From: Marinobacter sp. BW6
GTDB lineage: Bacteria > Pseudomonadota > Gammaproteobacteria > Pseudomonadales > Oleiphilaceae
Reading direction: 5' to 3'
DNA length: 64,000 nt
Assembly (NCBI RefSeq): GCF_008107725.1
Contig: NZ_VIRN01000064.1
Coordinates: forward strand, 124,001 to 188,000
The notes below the pieces were generated by a model. It had not been told where the DNA came from and ran no database searches. It was given only the letters and a program-made list of their open reading frames with translations. The translations under genes were made by a program, and so were the position numbers. Below, piece by piece: positions 7,266 through 16,089 of the stretch. Numbering within the stretch: the first letter of the stretch is position 1; each line of letters begins with the position of its first letter.

Positions 7266-8692
7266 CACAGGCACCTACGTTTGCTGTCGTCGGTCACCCG
7301 AACAAGGGTAAATCCAGCGTGGTGGCGACCCTGTCCCAGAACGATGCCATCGCCATTGCCCTGGAACCCGGCACCACCCGCAAACGCCAGGCCTATCCGC
7401 TGACAGTGGACGGGCAGACCCTCTACACCCTGGTAGACACCCCCGGCTTCCAGCGCCCGCGCCGGGTACTGGAATGGCTCGAGGCCCACAGCATCTCGGC
7501 CTCCGACCACGCTGACACGATCAGAGCCTTTGTGACACAGCATCAAGGCGATGGCCGGTTCACCGATGAATGCGAGCTTCTGACGCCATTGATCGAGGGT
7601 GCTGGCATCATTTACGTGGTCGACGGTTCGGTGCCCTACAGCACAGAACACGAGGCAGAAATGACCATCCTGCGCTGGACCGGCCGCCCCAACCTGGCGC
7701 TAATCAACAGCATCGGCGATGACGACTACAGCGATACCTGGCAGGCCGCGCTGGGCCAGTTCTTCCAGGTTGTTCGCCGATTCGATGCTGTTCGCGCCCA
7801 TTTCGAGCAACATCTCGGACTTTTACGAGCTTTCGGACAACTGGAACCGGACTGGGAAACGCCACTGGAACAGGCCACTCGCTACCTGTACGCCCAGCGC
7901 CAACAGCGCCGCCAACAGGCCGCTGCACTGATTGCCCGGGCGCTGGAGGACATGATGTCATTCCAGGAGAAACGCACCCTGACTGAGGGACAGGCGGCCG
8001 AGACAAGTGACGGTTCACTGGCTGACAAGCTACGCCAGCACTGGTATCGCCACCAGCGCAAGCGGGAACAGACTCTGCGCGTGGATATCGAACACCTTTA
8101 CCAGCATCGGCGCATCCGTCGTCAGGAAGCGGAACTGGAGTGGCACAGTGAGCACGACCTGTTTTCGGAGAACAGCCGAAAAGCCTGGGCCGTCAGCAAG
8201 CGCTACCTCGCCACCGCCGGCTTTGGCGCGGGTGCCGTCAGCGGAGCCGGGATCGACGCACTGACCTTTGGCTCCTCTCTCGGAACGGGCGCTTTGGTGG
8301 GCGGCCTGATCGGCGCTGCGGGGAGCTATTTCTATGGGGACCGGCTGGCCCTGCCGGCACTGAATATCGGCGTGCTCAGAGACGGATTAAAAACAGCCAG
8401 CTTTGGCCCTGTACAGGACAGCCAGTTCGGCTATGTTGTATTGGGGCGTGCCGTTGATCACTGGTGGCACATCAGCCACCGGAACCACGCCGGTCGGGAC
8501 TTGCTGGACCTGGAACCAGCGGATCACCATTGGCTGGAAAGCCTTGACAAAACCAGCCGACAAAACATCCAGAAGGCCTTCGACAAGTGTCGTAAACGCC
8601 GGCCGCTCGACGATCGACAGCGGGACAATTTCACCCTTGCCATAGAGCAAGCGATGATGGTTTACGACGATTGGCGGTTGAATCGGACCTGA
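7262..8692 (+). CDS. DUF3482 GTPase, partner of the DUF2868 protein
   Basis: Protein of 476 aa with an Era/TrmE-like G domain at the N-terminus: G1 GHPNKGKS (residues 11-18), G2 around PGTTRKR and G3 DTPG near residue 60. The usual NKxD base-recognition motif is not obvious; the equivalent strand reads LALINSIGDDD. A long charged helical region follows, then a Gly/Ala-rich hydrophobic hairpin (about 318-360) that resembles membrane-inserting segments. Translationally coupled to the upstream DUF2868 gene. It probably acts at the inner membrane, role unknown. Confidence 0.82.
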   Translation: MTQAPTFAVVGHPNKGKSSVVATLSQNDAIAIALEPGTTRKRQAYPLTVDGQTLYTLVDTPGFQRPRRVLEWLEAHSISASDHADTIRAFVTQHQGDGRFTDECELLTPLIEGAGIIYVVDGSVPYSTEHEAEMTILRWTGRPNLALINSIGDDDYSDTWQAALGQFFQVVRRFDAVRAHFEQHLGLLRAFGQLEPDWETPLEQATRYLYAQRQQRRQQAAALIARALEDMMSFQEKRTLTEGQAAETSDGSLADKLRQHWYRHQRKREQTLRVDIEHLYQHRRIRRQEAELEWHSEHDLFSENSRKAWAVSKRYLATAGFGAGAVSGAGIDALTFGSSLGTGALVGGLIGAAGSYFYGDRLALPALNIGVLRDGLKTASFGPVQDSQFGYVVLGRAVDHWWHISHRNHAGRDLLDLEPADHHWLESLDKTSRQNIQKAFDKCRKRRPLDDRQRDNFTLAIEQAMMVYDDWRLNRT

Positions 8693-8708
8693 AAGGGATG
8701 TTTATACT
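8678..8708 (+). promoter_or_regulatory. Possible sigma-70 promoter of ectC
   Basis: TTGAAT (8678-8683) is followed 17 bases later by TTTATA, or 19 bases later by TATACT (8703-8708). It overlaps the end of the GTPase gene and lies about 35 bases upstream of the ectC start. Confidence 0.35.
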
Positions 8709-8742
8709 AAAAAGCTATTCCATCACAAAATGAGGAATGCAG

Positions 8743-9138
8743 ATGAAAATCGTACGAGTGCAAGACATTATCGGTACCGAGCGGGAAGTGACCGGACCAG
8801 GATGGACCAGCCGTCGCATGCTGCTGAAAAAGGACGGCATGGGCTTTTCCTTCCATGAGACCATCATTCCCGCGGGCGCGGTTCTGAACCTCTGGTACAA
8901 GCACCATCTGGAAGCCGTCTACTGCGTGGCCGGCAACGGCAAAATCCTTGACAAGGCGACCGGGGAAACTCACGAGATTACTGACGGGACCCTGTACGCA
9001 CTCGACAAGCACGACCAGCATACCCTGTACGGCGGAACCGAGGACATGAGACTGATTTGTTCCTTCAACCCTCCGGTTACCGGCCGCGAAGTTCATGACG
9101 AAGACGGAGCCTACCTTCCGGACACCGGCGAAGACTGA
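8743..9138 (+). CDS. ectC: Ectoine synthase, solitary copy
   Basis: EctC cupin of 131 aa. The enzyme closes N-gamma-acetyl-diaminobutyrate to ectoine. The metal ligands known from the family are all present at standard numbering: Glu57 (HHLEAVY), Tyr85 ([10 protein letters not shown]) and His93. The C-terminal signature [17 protein letters not shown] is intact. The ATG at 8743 is chosen because gagg lies seven bases upstream; an ATG six bases earlier would be too close. The segment [15 protein letters not shown] differs from classical EctC (about residues 41-55). No ectA or ectB is beside it; the MFS gene follows 11 bases later. It may be a stand-alone EctC or have a shifted substrate. Confidence 0.85.
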   Translation: MKIVRVQDIIGTEREVTGPGWTSRRMLLKKDGMGFSFHETIIPAGAVLNLWYKHHLEAVYCVAGNGKILDKATGETHEITDGTLYALDKHDQHTLYGGTEDMRLICSFNPPVTGREVHDEDGAYLPDTGED

Positions 9139-9149
9139 TTCCGCACACT

Positions 9150-10352
9150 GTGGCTGAACATCAGGCCGCAACCACACCGCCACCGCCAGCCAGACTGCTG
9201 CCGGTGGCGGTGTTGCTTTGGTTGGCCGGCGTTTACCTGCGAATACCGGTGCTGGTGGCACCACCCCTTGCACCGTTTATCAGCGAAGAACTGGCACTGA
9301 CCCAGGCCCTCACCGGCGCCCTGACCACCTTGCCCATCCTGATGCTGGCCATTGGCTCCATGCCCGGCTCCCTGGCCATCGCCCGGATTGGCCCCCGTAA
9401 CACCCTCGCTCTCGCCATGGTCATCATGGTGATTGGCTCCGCCGGCCGCGGACTGGTACCCGATACTTTCACACTCATGCTGGCCAGCGCCATCATGGGC
9501 CTGGGTGTCGCCATGATGCAACCGGCCTTGCCAGCGCTGCTGCCCCGATGGCTTGAGCCCCATCACCTGGCCCTCGGTTCGGCCATCTACATGAACGGCA
9601 TGCTGATGGGCGAATTCATCGGCGCCGGCATTACCCTGCCAGTGCTCATGCCTCTGCTTGATGACAGCTGGCGTGCCACACTCCTGGCCTGGTCACTCCC
9701 CGCCCTGCTGGTTGCCGCCGCGCTTTATCTACCCAGACGCGACCGGGCAAAACCCGTGGGCAAAGTCTCCTGGCTGCCAGACTGGAGCAACCCGCTCACA
9801 CTCAAAATCGGCCTACTCCTGGGCTTGTCCGGTTCCATGTTCTTCGGCCTCAACGCCTACATGGGCAACCTTCTGGAACAGCAAGGCCAGTTTGACAAAC
9901 TCTCAGAAGCCCTGTTCTGGTTCAACCTCGCCCAGGTCTTCGCCTCCCTGACCATGCTTAAAATGGCACGGGCATGGGTAGGCCGCCGCTCTGCCATCAT
10001 CGTCGCGGCCACACTGAGCATTCTTGGCATCCTGGGCGCCATCACCTTCACCGGATGGTGGTTCATCGCCAGCGCCACCCTCATGAGCCTCACCGCCGGC
10101 ATCCTGCTCATTCTCCTGGTCGCCGTACCGCCCTTGGTCACCACCTCAAGAGAAACCGGCCGCCTATCCGCCGGCACCTTCCTCGTTGGCTACACCCTGG
10201 CGTTCTCAATCCCGATGCTGGGAGGCCTGATCGCCGACTGGACCGGCGACGCCCGACACGCCGTCCTCACCATCATCGCCTACAGTCTCCTGGCGCTCCC
10301 GCTGGCCTTCACCCTGGACCTGAAACGAAAAAAGGACCAGCCCGAAAGCTGA
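9150..10352 (+). CDS. MFS transporter, CynX/NimT-like
   Basis: Inner-membrane transporter of 400 aa with about 12 hydrophobic helices and the two-lobe pattern of the major facilitator superfamily. The loop motif between helices 2 and 3 reads GSMPGSLAIARIGPRNTL, typical of the cyanate/nitrate-like branch. The likely start is GTG at 9150, 11 bases after ectC; the ribosome site is poor, suggesting translational coupling. The tight pairing with ectC raises the idea that it moves ectoine or a relative, but MFS sequence alone does not show substrate. Confidence 0.8.
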   Translation: MAEHQAATTPPPPARLLPVAVLLWLAGVYLRIPVLVAPPLAPFISEELALTQALTGALTTLPILMLAIGSMPGSLAIARIGPRNTLALAMVIMVIGSAGRGLVPDTFTLMLASAIMGLGVAMMQPALPALLPRWLEPHHLALGSAIYMNGMLMGEFIGAGITLPVLMPLLDDSWRATLLAWSLPALLVAAALYLPRRDRAKPVGKVSWLPDWSNPLTLKIGLLLGLSGSMFFGLNAYMGNLLEQQGQFDKLSEALFWFNLAQVFASLTMLKMARAWVGRRSAIIVAATLSILGILGAITFTGWWFIASATLMSLTAGILLILLVAVPPLVTTSRETGRLSAGTFLVGYTLAFSIPMLGGLIADWTGDARHAVLTIIAYSLLALPLAFTLDLKRKKDQPES

Positions 10353-10360
10353 TCCTTTTC
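10330..10360 (+). terminator. Intrinsic terminator after the ectC-MFS pair
   Basis: The stem GGACCAGC/GCTGATCC closes on a six-base loop, with A-rich sequence before and TTTTC after, so it could work in both directions. It overlaps the last codons of the MFS gene. Confidence 0.65.
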
Positions 10361-10435
10361 TGAATACCAATTCCCCCTCGCGGACTCCCCATATCCAGCC
10401 GGAACGGCCGTGCCAGACTCCGAGCTAAAACAGGG

Positions 10436-11611
10436 TCAGATGTAGTAGTCCTTCAACGGAGGAAACCCGTTAAACTCAATGGCACTATAAGTCGTCGTAT
10501 AAGCCCCGGTAGAGAGCCAATACATCCGATCCCCGATGGCCAGATTCAAAGGCAACGGATACTTGTGATGCTCATACATGATATCGGCACTGTCACAAGT
10601 CGGCCCAGCAATCACACAGTCCTCACCTTCACCGGATTTCTCCGTCCAGATCGGAAACTTGATCGCCTCATCCAGCGTCTCAATCAGGCCTGAAAACTTG
10701 CCCACATCGGTGAACACCCAGCGGTGCAGTGCGGTGCGGGATTTCCGGGAAATCAGCACCACCTCACTTACCAACACACCGGCATTGGAAATCAGAGAAC
10801 GGCCCGGCTCGATAATAATCTCCGGAAGCTCCGAACCAAAATCCTCATGCAGGAAACGGCCAATCTCTTCCGCATAGACCTTCAGCTCGTTCGTCCGGGT
10901 AATGTAGTTGGCCGGAAAACCACCGCCCATGTTGATCATCTTCAGCTCAATGCCGTCTTCTTCCTTGAGACGCTCGAAAATGACCTTCACCTTGCTCAGA
11001 GCCGCATCCCAGGCGCCGATTTCCCGTTGCTGGGAGCCGACATGGAAAGACACGCCATAAGGCACCAGGCCCAGATCACGGGCCAGGATTAACAGATCCA
11101 TGGCCATGTCGGTCTGGCAGCCAAACTTGCGGGACAAGGGCCAGTCAGCGGTCAATGTGCCCTCGGTGAGGATACGTACATACACCTTCGAGCCCGGCGC
11201 CGCCTTGGCAATGTTTCGCAGGTCCGCCTCGGAGTCAGTGGCAAACATACGCACACCCTTCTCGAAAAAGGTACGGATGTCCTTCGCTTTCTTGATGGTA
11301 TTGCCGTAACTGATGCGCTCACCGGTCACACCCAGGGCCATCACCTTGTCCAGCTCATACACCGACGCGATATCAAAACAGGCACCCTTGTCGCGCAGCA
11401 TGGTCAGAACCTGCGGGGCAGGGTTGGCCTTTACCGCGTAATACACACTGGCGTAGGGGAAACCTTCCACCAGCTCATCGTACTGGCGATTAATTGTGGC
11501 GGTATCAATCACCACAAACGGAGTTTCCTTGCCGTCGGCAAAGTCCTTGATGCGTTTGAAGGTCTCAGTGTCGTAATAATCAGCGATGTTGGCGTTGGCG
11601 ACTTCGGTCAT
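10436..11611 (-). CDS. speC: Ornithine/lysine decarboxylase, PLP fold III
   Basis: Enzyme of 391 aa in the alanine-racemase-like (fold III) decarboxylase group, which makes putrescine or cadaverine. The PLP lysine is Lys61 in YYAVKANP. The HVGSQQ motif, the phosphate-binding GGGFP, EPGR and the active-site Cys in GPTCDSAD are all present. The length fits Pseudomonas-type SpeC. A good ribosome site (ggaggg) precedes the ATG. The leader contains a strong terminator hairpin only about 35 bases from the start codon, suggesting attenuation. Ornithine versus lysine preference cannot be read from the sequence with certainty. Confidence 0.85.
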   Translation of the reverse strand: MTEVANANIADYYDTETFKRIKDFADGKETPFVVIDTATINRQYDELVEGFPYASVYYAVKANPAPQVLTMLRDKGACFDIASVYELDKVMALGVTGERISYGNTIKKAKDIRTFFEKGVRMFATDSEADLRNIAKAAPGSKVYVRILTEGTLTADWPLSRKFGCQTDMAMDLLILARDLGLVPYGVSFHVGSQQREIGAWDAALSKVKVIFERLKEEDGIELKMINMGGGFPANYITRTNELKVYAEEIGRFLHEDFGSELPEIIIEPGRSLISNAGVLVSEVVLISRKSRTALHRWVFTDVGKFSGLIETLDEAIKFPIWTEKSGEGEDCVIAGPTCDSADIMYEHHKYPLPLNLAIGDRMYWLSTGAYTTTYSAIEFNGFPPLKDYYI

Positions 11612-11644
11612 GGATGGTGTTTCCCTCCACAGGGCAAACAGGCA

Positions 11645-11679
11645 TAAAAAAAGGCGCTACAGCAACGCTGCAGCACCCG
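11645..11679 (-). terminator. Terminator hairpin in the speC leader (possible attenuator)
   Basis: In the speC direction an 11-bp stem (GGUGCUGCAGC with GCUGUAGCGCC, two wobble pairs) closes on three bases and is followed by a run of seven or eight U. It ends about 34 bases before the speC ATG, too close for a promoter in between. An upstream GCCCG (11697-11701) can pair with CGGGU (11675-11679) and compete with the base of the stem. Confidence 0.65.
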
Positions 11680-11707
11680 TTAGATAGCGCGATCATCGGG
11701 CTTTTTT

Positions 11708-11737
11708 TCAGGTCAGGATATGAGCATATCTACCCAT
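11708..11737 (-). other. Possible nine-codon leader ORF upstream of speC
   Basis: ATG at 11737 would encode MGRYAHILT and stop at 11708, just before the terminator/antiterminator segment. No good ribosome site is visible and no Orn or Lys codons are enriched. It is listed only because of its position in a putative attenuator. Confidence 0.15.
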
Positions 11738-11791
11738 AAGTATTGAACGACGTGGGCAACGCCAATGGCATGAAATCTAGCGAGAAAAGTC

Positions 11792-12610
11792 TCAGACAGC
11801 CACCGGCCAGAGCGGCGTTGGGTCGGTGGGTCCGTCCGGGTCTTCCGGTGCGGTCTGCGTCTTCAGATATCCCAGGATCGCATCCTGCAATTCGGTGCCC
11901 TGACCCAGGCCCTGATTTCCGAAAAGCCGGTTGAATTCGAGCACGTAGGGGTAGCCTTCCACCAGCGCAATATCAAAACCTGCGTGATCAACACCCAACT
12001 CCCGGGCGAGCCTCAACGCCAGATCCGTCATTACCCGGGGCACCGGACTCGTATCGATACGACCACCGCGGGCCACATTATTGTAGAACCCCTGGTCTGC
12101 CTGGGTTCGCCAATAGGCCGTCAGTACCCGATCACCCACCACCACGACGCGCGCATCGCGGTCCAGGGGAAGGTATTCCTGAGCATAGAGTACATCCGTG
12201 CTCTCGCAGTAGCGGCGCCAGTCCTCGCGGGTTTCGATCAGCCAGACACCCTCGCCCATGCTGGCCTTCGGCAGCTTTGCCACGAACGGATGAGACATGG
12301 CATCCCAGATCATGTCCCGTTCCACCGCGCCATTCGCCTCGATCATCGTCCAGGGCGTGTGCTCAGGGGCAACCGCCTGGAACGCCCGGGTCATCTCGAC
12401 CTTGTTATGGCCTATGCAGTAGCTGGCAACGCTCGGAAACACCCGACATTTCAGGCCATAAACCAGCGCGTTCAACTGCCAATACTCGGGGAATAGCACC
12501 CAGTCTGCCTCCCGCAACAGTTCTTTATGGCGCAGAAACTGGTCCGGCTTGAGAACGGTGGTGTTGGGAAAACCCAGGGTCCGGAAAATATCGAAAGAGA
12601 CAAGGTGCAT
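11792..12610 (-). CDS. RimK-like ATP-grasp protein
   Basis: Protein of 272 aa. The central and C-terminal parts carry ATP-grasp features: HPFVAKLPKASMGEGVWLI (nucleotide-binding loop), ARVVVVGDRVLTAYWR, and the Mg-binding strand YPYVLEFNRLFGNQGL. It is closest in pattern to RimK/glutathione-synthase-like ligases, which join an amino group to a carboxylate. The substrate is unknown. It lies upstream of speC in the same direction, which hints at a polyamine or amino-acid connection but is not proof. Confidence 0.72.
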   Translation of the reverse strand: MHLVSFDIFRTLGFPNTTVLKPDQFLRHKELLREADWVLFPEYWQLNALVYGLKCRVFPSVASYCIGHNKVEMTRAFQAVAPEHTPWTMIEANGAVERDMIWDAMSHPFVAKLPKASMGEGVWLIETREDWRRYCESTDVLYAQEYLPLDRDARVVVVGDRVLTAYWRTQADQGFYNNVARGGRIDTSPVPRVMTDLALRLARELGVDHAGFDIALVEGYPYVLEFNRLFGNQGLGQGTELQDAILGYLKTQTAPEDPDGPTDPTPLWPVAV

Positions 12611-12752
12611 GGATACAGCGCACTCGGGGATTGAGTTGCGCGTATTTTATACAGCGTTGCCGTTCAGGCAAGCGGTATTTTCACAACTCGGGCATGAGCA
12701 AAAGACCTTACTGGTGCTAACCTTGGATCAGAACGTTGCGGGGACAGACAGA

Positions 12753-13607
12753 ATGCAGGAACTTGATTCCAGAGCGCGGTCCATTTTGTCTGGACTGCGA
12801 GAAGACTTTCAGTCCGGCGCCACGCAGCTGGCACTCAATACCCTCGACGAACTGTTGTCCTACCTGGAAGATGTCAGGCCGGAAGTCGAGGCCCTTCGCC
12901 GGCTGCTGGCAGAGCTCCGCGCTGCCCGTCCGAATATGATCGTGATTGGCAATGCACTGTCCAGGGTCGAGCAGCGATTAACCAGAGACCCACAATCCGC
13001 GAGACAGGTCATCACCGACACACGGGATCAGTTGCGAAACGCCACCACCACCATTGCCCGACACGCCCGCGATCAATTGCCGACAGCGCCCGTCGTCATG
13101 ACCCACAGTGCCAGCTCTGTGGTCCTGGCGCTATTCCGGAGCATGGCCGAGAACCATCAACCCTTTTCCGTCATCTGCACCCAGAGCAGCCCGGGGTTTG
13201 AGGGTCACTCACTGGCCCGAACCCTGGATGATCTCGCAGTACCCGTCACGCTGATTACCGATGCCCAGATGGGACTGTTTGTCTCCGAGGCCGATGTGGT
13301 GATCACCGGTTGCGATACCTGGCTCGCCGATGGTTATTTTATCAACAAAAGCGGCACCCACCTGCTGGCACTGGCAGCTCGGGCCGCCAACAAGCCCTTG
13401 TGGGTGCTGGCGGACAGCTTCCGCGAGAGCGACACGGACTCCGGGTCGGTTGAGCTCGAGGAGATGCCGGTAGATGAACTCGACGCGCCTGAAGGCGAGT
13501 GGATAACTCCCCGGAACGTGTACTTTGAGTTGGTGCCACACTTCCTGGTCAGCCAGCGGATCAGCGAGCAGGGCGTTTTTTCGTGCCCTGCTGGGCCTCG
13601 GCGGTAA
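12753..13607 (+). CDS. Initiation factor 2B-related (IF2B-like) protein
   Basis: Protein of 284 aa with the C-terminal Rossmann-like domain of the eIF2B-alpha/beta/delta and methylthioribose-1-phosphate isomerase superfamily. Visible motifs are VVMTHSASSVVL, ICTQSSPGFEGHSLA, VTLITDAQMGLFVSEADVVITGCDTWLADGYFINKSGT and KPLWVLADSF. Bacterial members are thought to bind sugar phosphates or nucleotides. The ATG at 12753 removes a long overlap with the divergent ATP-grasp gene; it has only a weak ribosome site. The 3' end overlaps the convergent hrpB by 47 bases. Confidence 0.72.
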   Translation: MQELDSRARSILSGLREDFQSGATQLALNTLDELLSYLEDVRPEVEALRRLLAELRAARPNMIVIGNALSRVEQRLTRDPQSARQVITDTRDQLRNATTTIARHARDQLPTAPVVMTHSASSVVLALFRSMAENHQPFSVICTQSSPGFEGHSLARTLDDLAVPVTLITDAQMGLFVSEADVVITGCDTWLADGYFINKSGTHLLALAARAANKPLWVLADSFRESDTDSGSVELEEMPVDELDAPEGEWITPRNVYFELVPHFLVSQRISEQGVFSCPAGPRR

Positions 13608-16041
13608 ACGGATCTTCCGGCCAGGGATGCTTGGGATAACGACCACGCATGTCCTTGCGCACCTCGGGGTAGGCGTTACGCCAGAAACTGGCCAGATCCG
13701 CGGTGACCGCCAAGGGCCGCTGGGCCGGTGATAGCAAATGAATCACTACCGGTACCCGACCGCCGGCGACGGCCGGGGTTTGCGTCCAGCCAAACAGCGC
13801 CTGCAGCTTGGCCGCCAAAACCGGCCCGTTGTCGGCGGTGTAATCCAGACACACCCGCTGACCAGTCGGTATGGTCAGGTGGGTTGGCGCCAGGGACTGC
13901 AGCTGCTGCTGGGCAGGGTAATCAATCAGGCTGTTAAGGGCCGCCAGAAGGTCAATCCGGGCCAGATCGGACCAGCGGCTTATACCAACCAGAAACGGTC
14001 CCAGCCATTGTTCCAGATTTTCCAGCAAAGCCGTATCGTTTGTATCCGGCCAGCCATTACCCGGCAAAGTTTCGGCGAGCAACCGCACACGGGCACGCCA
14101 CTGGCGGCTGGTATCGCTCCAGGGCAGGCTTTCCAGGCCCTTTTTCCGGATGGCGTTGATCAGGCCCTGTTGAACCAGTTCCGGATCCACCCGGGCAATC
14201 GGCTGCTCCTGCAGGACCAGTTCACCCAGTTTCCGCGCGCGTCTCGCCACAATCTTACCCTGGCTGTCGTCCCAGAGCGCCTCCTCGGTATCATGGATAT
14301 GGTCAGCCAGGTCCAGCTCCAGATCCGCAATGTCTACCGGAGCCGCCAGGTAAATGGTTGCTTCCCGGGCCCGACCATCCAGCTCGGCAGCCACCAGCCA
14401 GTCGTGCCGGGCCAACCGATCCTCCTCTCTCAGTGCCGCGCCCTTGCCATTACTGAGTTGATACCTTGGCGCCTTACCCGGTCGCCGGCGGGCAATACGA
14501 TCCGGATAGGCCAGGGCCAGCAACCGGCCTACCTCCGTCTCGGACGGTATTGGCGTATCCGCCGGCGCCGACCCGGAAATCCGACTGGCCGATTGACGCA
14601 CGGCCTTCAGCCGGGCCGCATCCAGCGTGCGATCACGTCGCTCTCCGTAGAACACACGAATCCGCTCGTGCATATCCGCCCCGGCGCCGGGGCCCAGAAG
14701 ATCACGCTCGCCGAGCAGGGCAGCCAATGCAGCAGCAGGTCTTTCAAGCCCGATAGAGCGGCCTCTCAGCACCATATGTGCCAGGCGCGGGTGAATTCCG
14801 AGTTCCCGTGCCGCCTTGCCGTGATCGGTAACAGCCCCGTCAGAGTCGAGTATATTCAGCCACTGCAACAAGGCCACCGCCTGTTGCCAATGGGCTGCCG
14901 GCGGCTCATCAATCCAGGCGACAGCGTCGGAATCCCGGGCACCCCATTGGGCCAACTCCAGAACCAGGGGCGCCAGATCGGCCTCCAGAATTTCCGGAGG
15001 CGTATAGTCCGCCAATCCGAACTGTTCCGATTCGCTCCACAGGCGATAACAGATTCCTGGCTCAACCCGGCCGGCCCGGCCCTTGCGCTGTTCCGCCGAG
15101 GCCCTGGAGACCCGACCGGTCACCAGACGGGTCATGCCGCTGTTGGGATCAAACACCGCCCGGCGCTGCTGGCCGCTGTCGATAACAACCCGAACCCCTT
15201 CAATGGTCAGACTGGTTTCGGCAATGGCCGTGGCCAGCACCACCTTGCGCTGGCCCTCAGGCGCGGGTGAGATGGCCTGATCCTGCTGTTCCGATTTCAG
15301 GTTGCCGTAGAGCGGAGCAACCATCACATCATCCGGCAGGTTTCCCCGCAGTTGCTGCTCCGCCCGGCGTATTTCACCGGCACCGGGCAGGAACACCAGC
15401 AGAGAGCCGGTCTGATCCCGAAGGGCTTCCTGAACAACCGACGTTACCTGATCCACCGCCCGTCCATTGCGTGGCGCCGGCCGATAGTGAACATCCACCG
15501 GGAACGCCCGCCCCTCACTGGTCACTACGGGCACGTCTCCAAGCACCTTCGCGATCGGCGCAGTATCCAGCGTTGCCGACATCACCAGCAGCCGCAGATC
15601 CTCCCGCAACGCCTGCTGGGATTCCCGCACCAGCGCCAGGCCAAGATCCGCCTGAAGCGATCGCTCGTGGAATTCATCAAAGATGACCGCGGCATAGTCG
15701 TCCAGCATCGGATCGGCCTGGATCAGCCGGGTCAGGATGCCCTCGGTCACCACCTCAATGCGGGTAGCGCCGGAAACCCGGGTGTCCAGCCTTGTGCGAT
15801 AACCCACGGTCTGACCGGGATTCTCGTTCAATTGCCTGGCCATAAACCTGGCCGCCGATCGGGCCGCCAGACGGCGGGGCTCCAGCATCAGGATCTTGCC
15901 GGCTCCGCGCCAGGGCGCATCCAGAAGGGCGAGAGGAACACGGGTGGTTTTGCCGGCGCCCGGGGGAGCCTGCAAGAGTGCGGTACTGTGGTGTTCCAGA
16001 ACCTCTTTGAGCTCTGGAAGAACGGCATCAATGGGGAGCAT
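13561..16041 (-). CDS. hrpB: ATP-dependent helicase HrpB
   Basis: DExH-box RNA helicase of 826 aa. Motif I APPGAGKTT, motif II DEFHE, motif III SATLD and motif VI QRKGRAGR are all readable, followed by the HA2/OB region and the HrpB-specific C-terminal domain. The usual family length is about 820 aa. The ATG at 16041 is preferred over an adjacent TTG. The 3' end overlaps the convergent IF2B-like gene; the shared end contains a small hairpin (about 13568-13592). Confidence 0.93.
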   Translation of the reverse strand: MLPIDAVLPELKEVLEHHSTALLQAPPGAGKTTRVPLALLDAPWRGAGKILMLEPRRLAARSAARFMARQLNENPGQTVGYRTRLDTRVSGATRIEVVTEGILTRLIQADPMLDDYAAVIFDEFHERSLQADLGLALVRESQQALREDLRLLVMSATLDTAPIAKVLGDVPVVTSEGRAFPVDVHYRPAPRNGRAVDQVTSVVQEALRDQTGSLLVFLPGAGEIRRAEQQLRGNLPDDVMVAPLYGNLKSEQQDQAISPAPEGQRKVVLATAIAETSLTIEGVRVVIDSGQQRRAVFDPNSGMTRLVTGRVSRASAEQRKGRAGRVEPGICYRLWSESEQFGLADYTPPEILEADLAPLVLELAQWGARDSDAVAWIDEPPAAHWQQAVALLQWLNILDSDGAVTDHGKAARELGIHPRLAHMVLRGRSIGLERPAAALAALLGERDLLGPGAGADMHERIRVFYGERRDRTLDAARLKAVRQSASRISGSAPADTPIPSETEVGRLLALAYPDRIARRRPGKAPRYQLSNGKGAALREEDRLARHDWLVAAELDGRAREATIYLAAPVDIADLELDLADHIHDTEEALWDDSQGKIVARRARKLGELVLQEQPIARVDPELVQQGLINAIRKKGLESLPWSDTSRQWRARVRLLAETLPGNGWPDTNDTALLENLEQWLGPFLVGISRWSDLARIDLLAALNSLIDYPAQQQLQSLAPTHLTIPTGQRVCLDYTADNGPVLAAKLQALFGWTQTPAVAGGRVPVVIHLLSPAQRPLAVTADLASFWRNAYPEVRKDMRGRYPKHPWPEDPFTAEAQQGTKKRPAR

Positions 16042-16089
16042 CAAATTCCGGGGTTTGGTTTTGCAGCGGCGATGGCAGCTTCAACAACG

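Noticed and set aside
13738..15270. A 510-codon rightward open frame inside hrpB
   Set aside because: Antisense shadow of a complete HrpB helicase with all its motifs; no recognisable domain.
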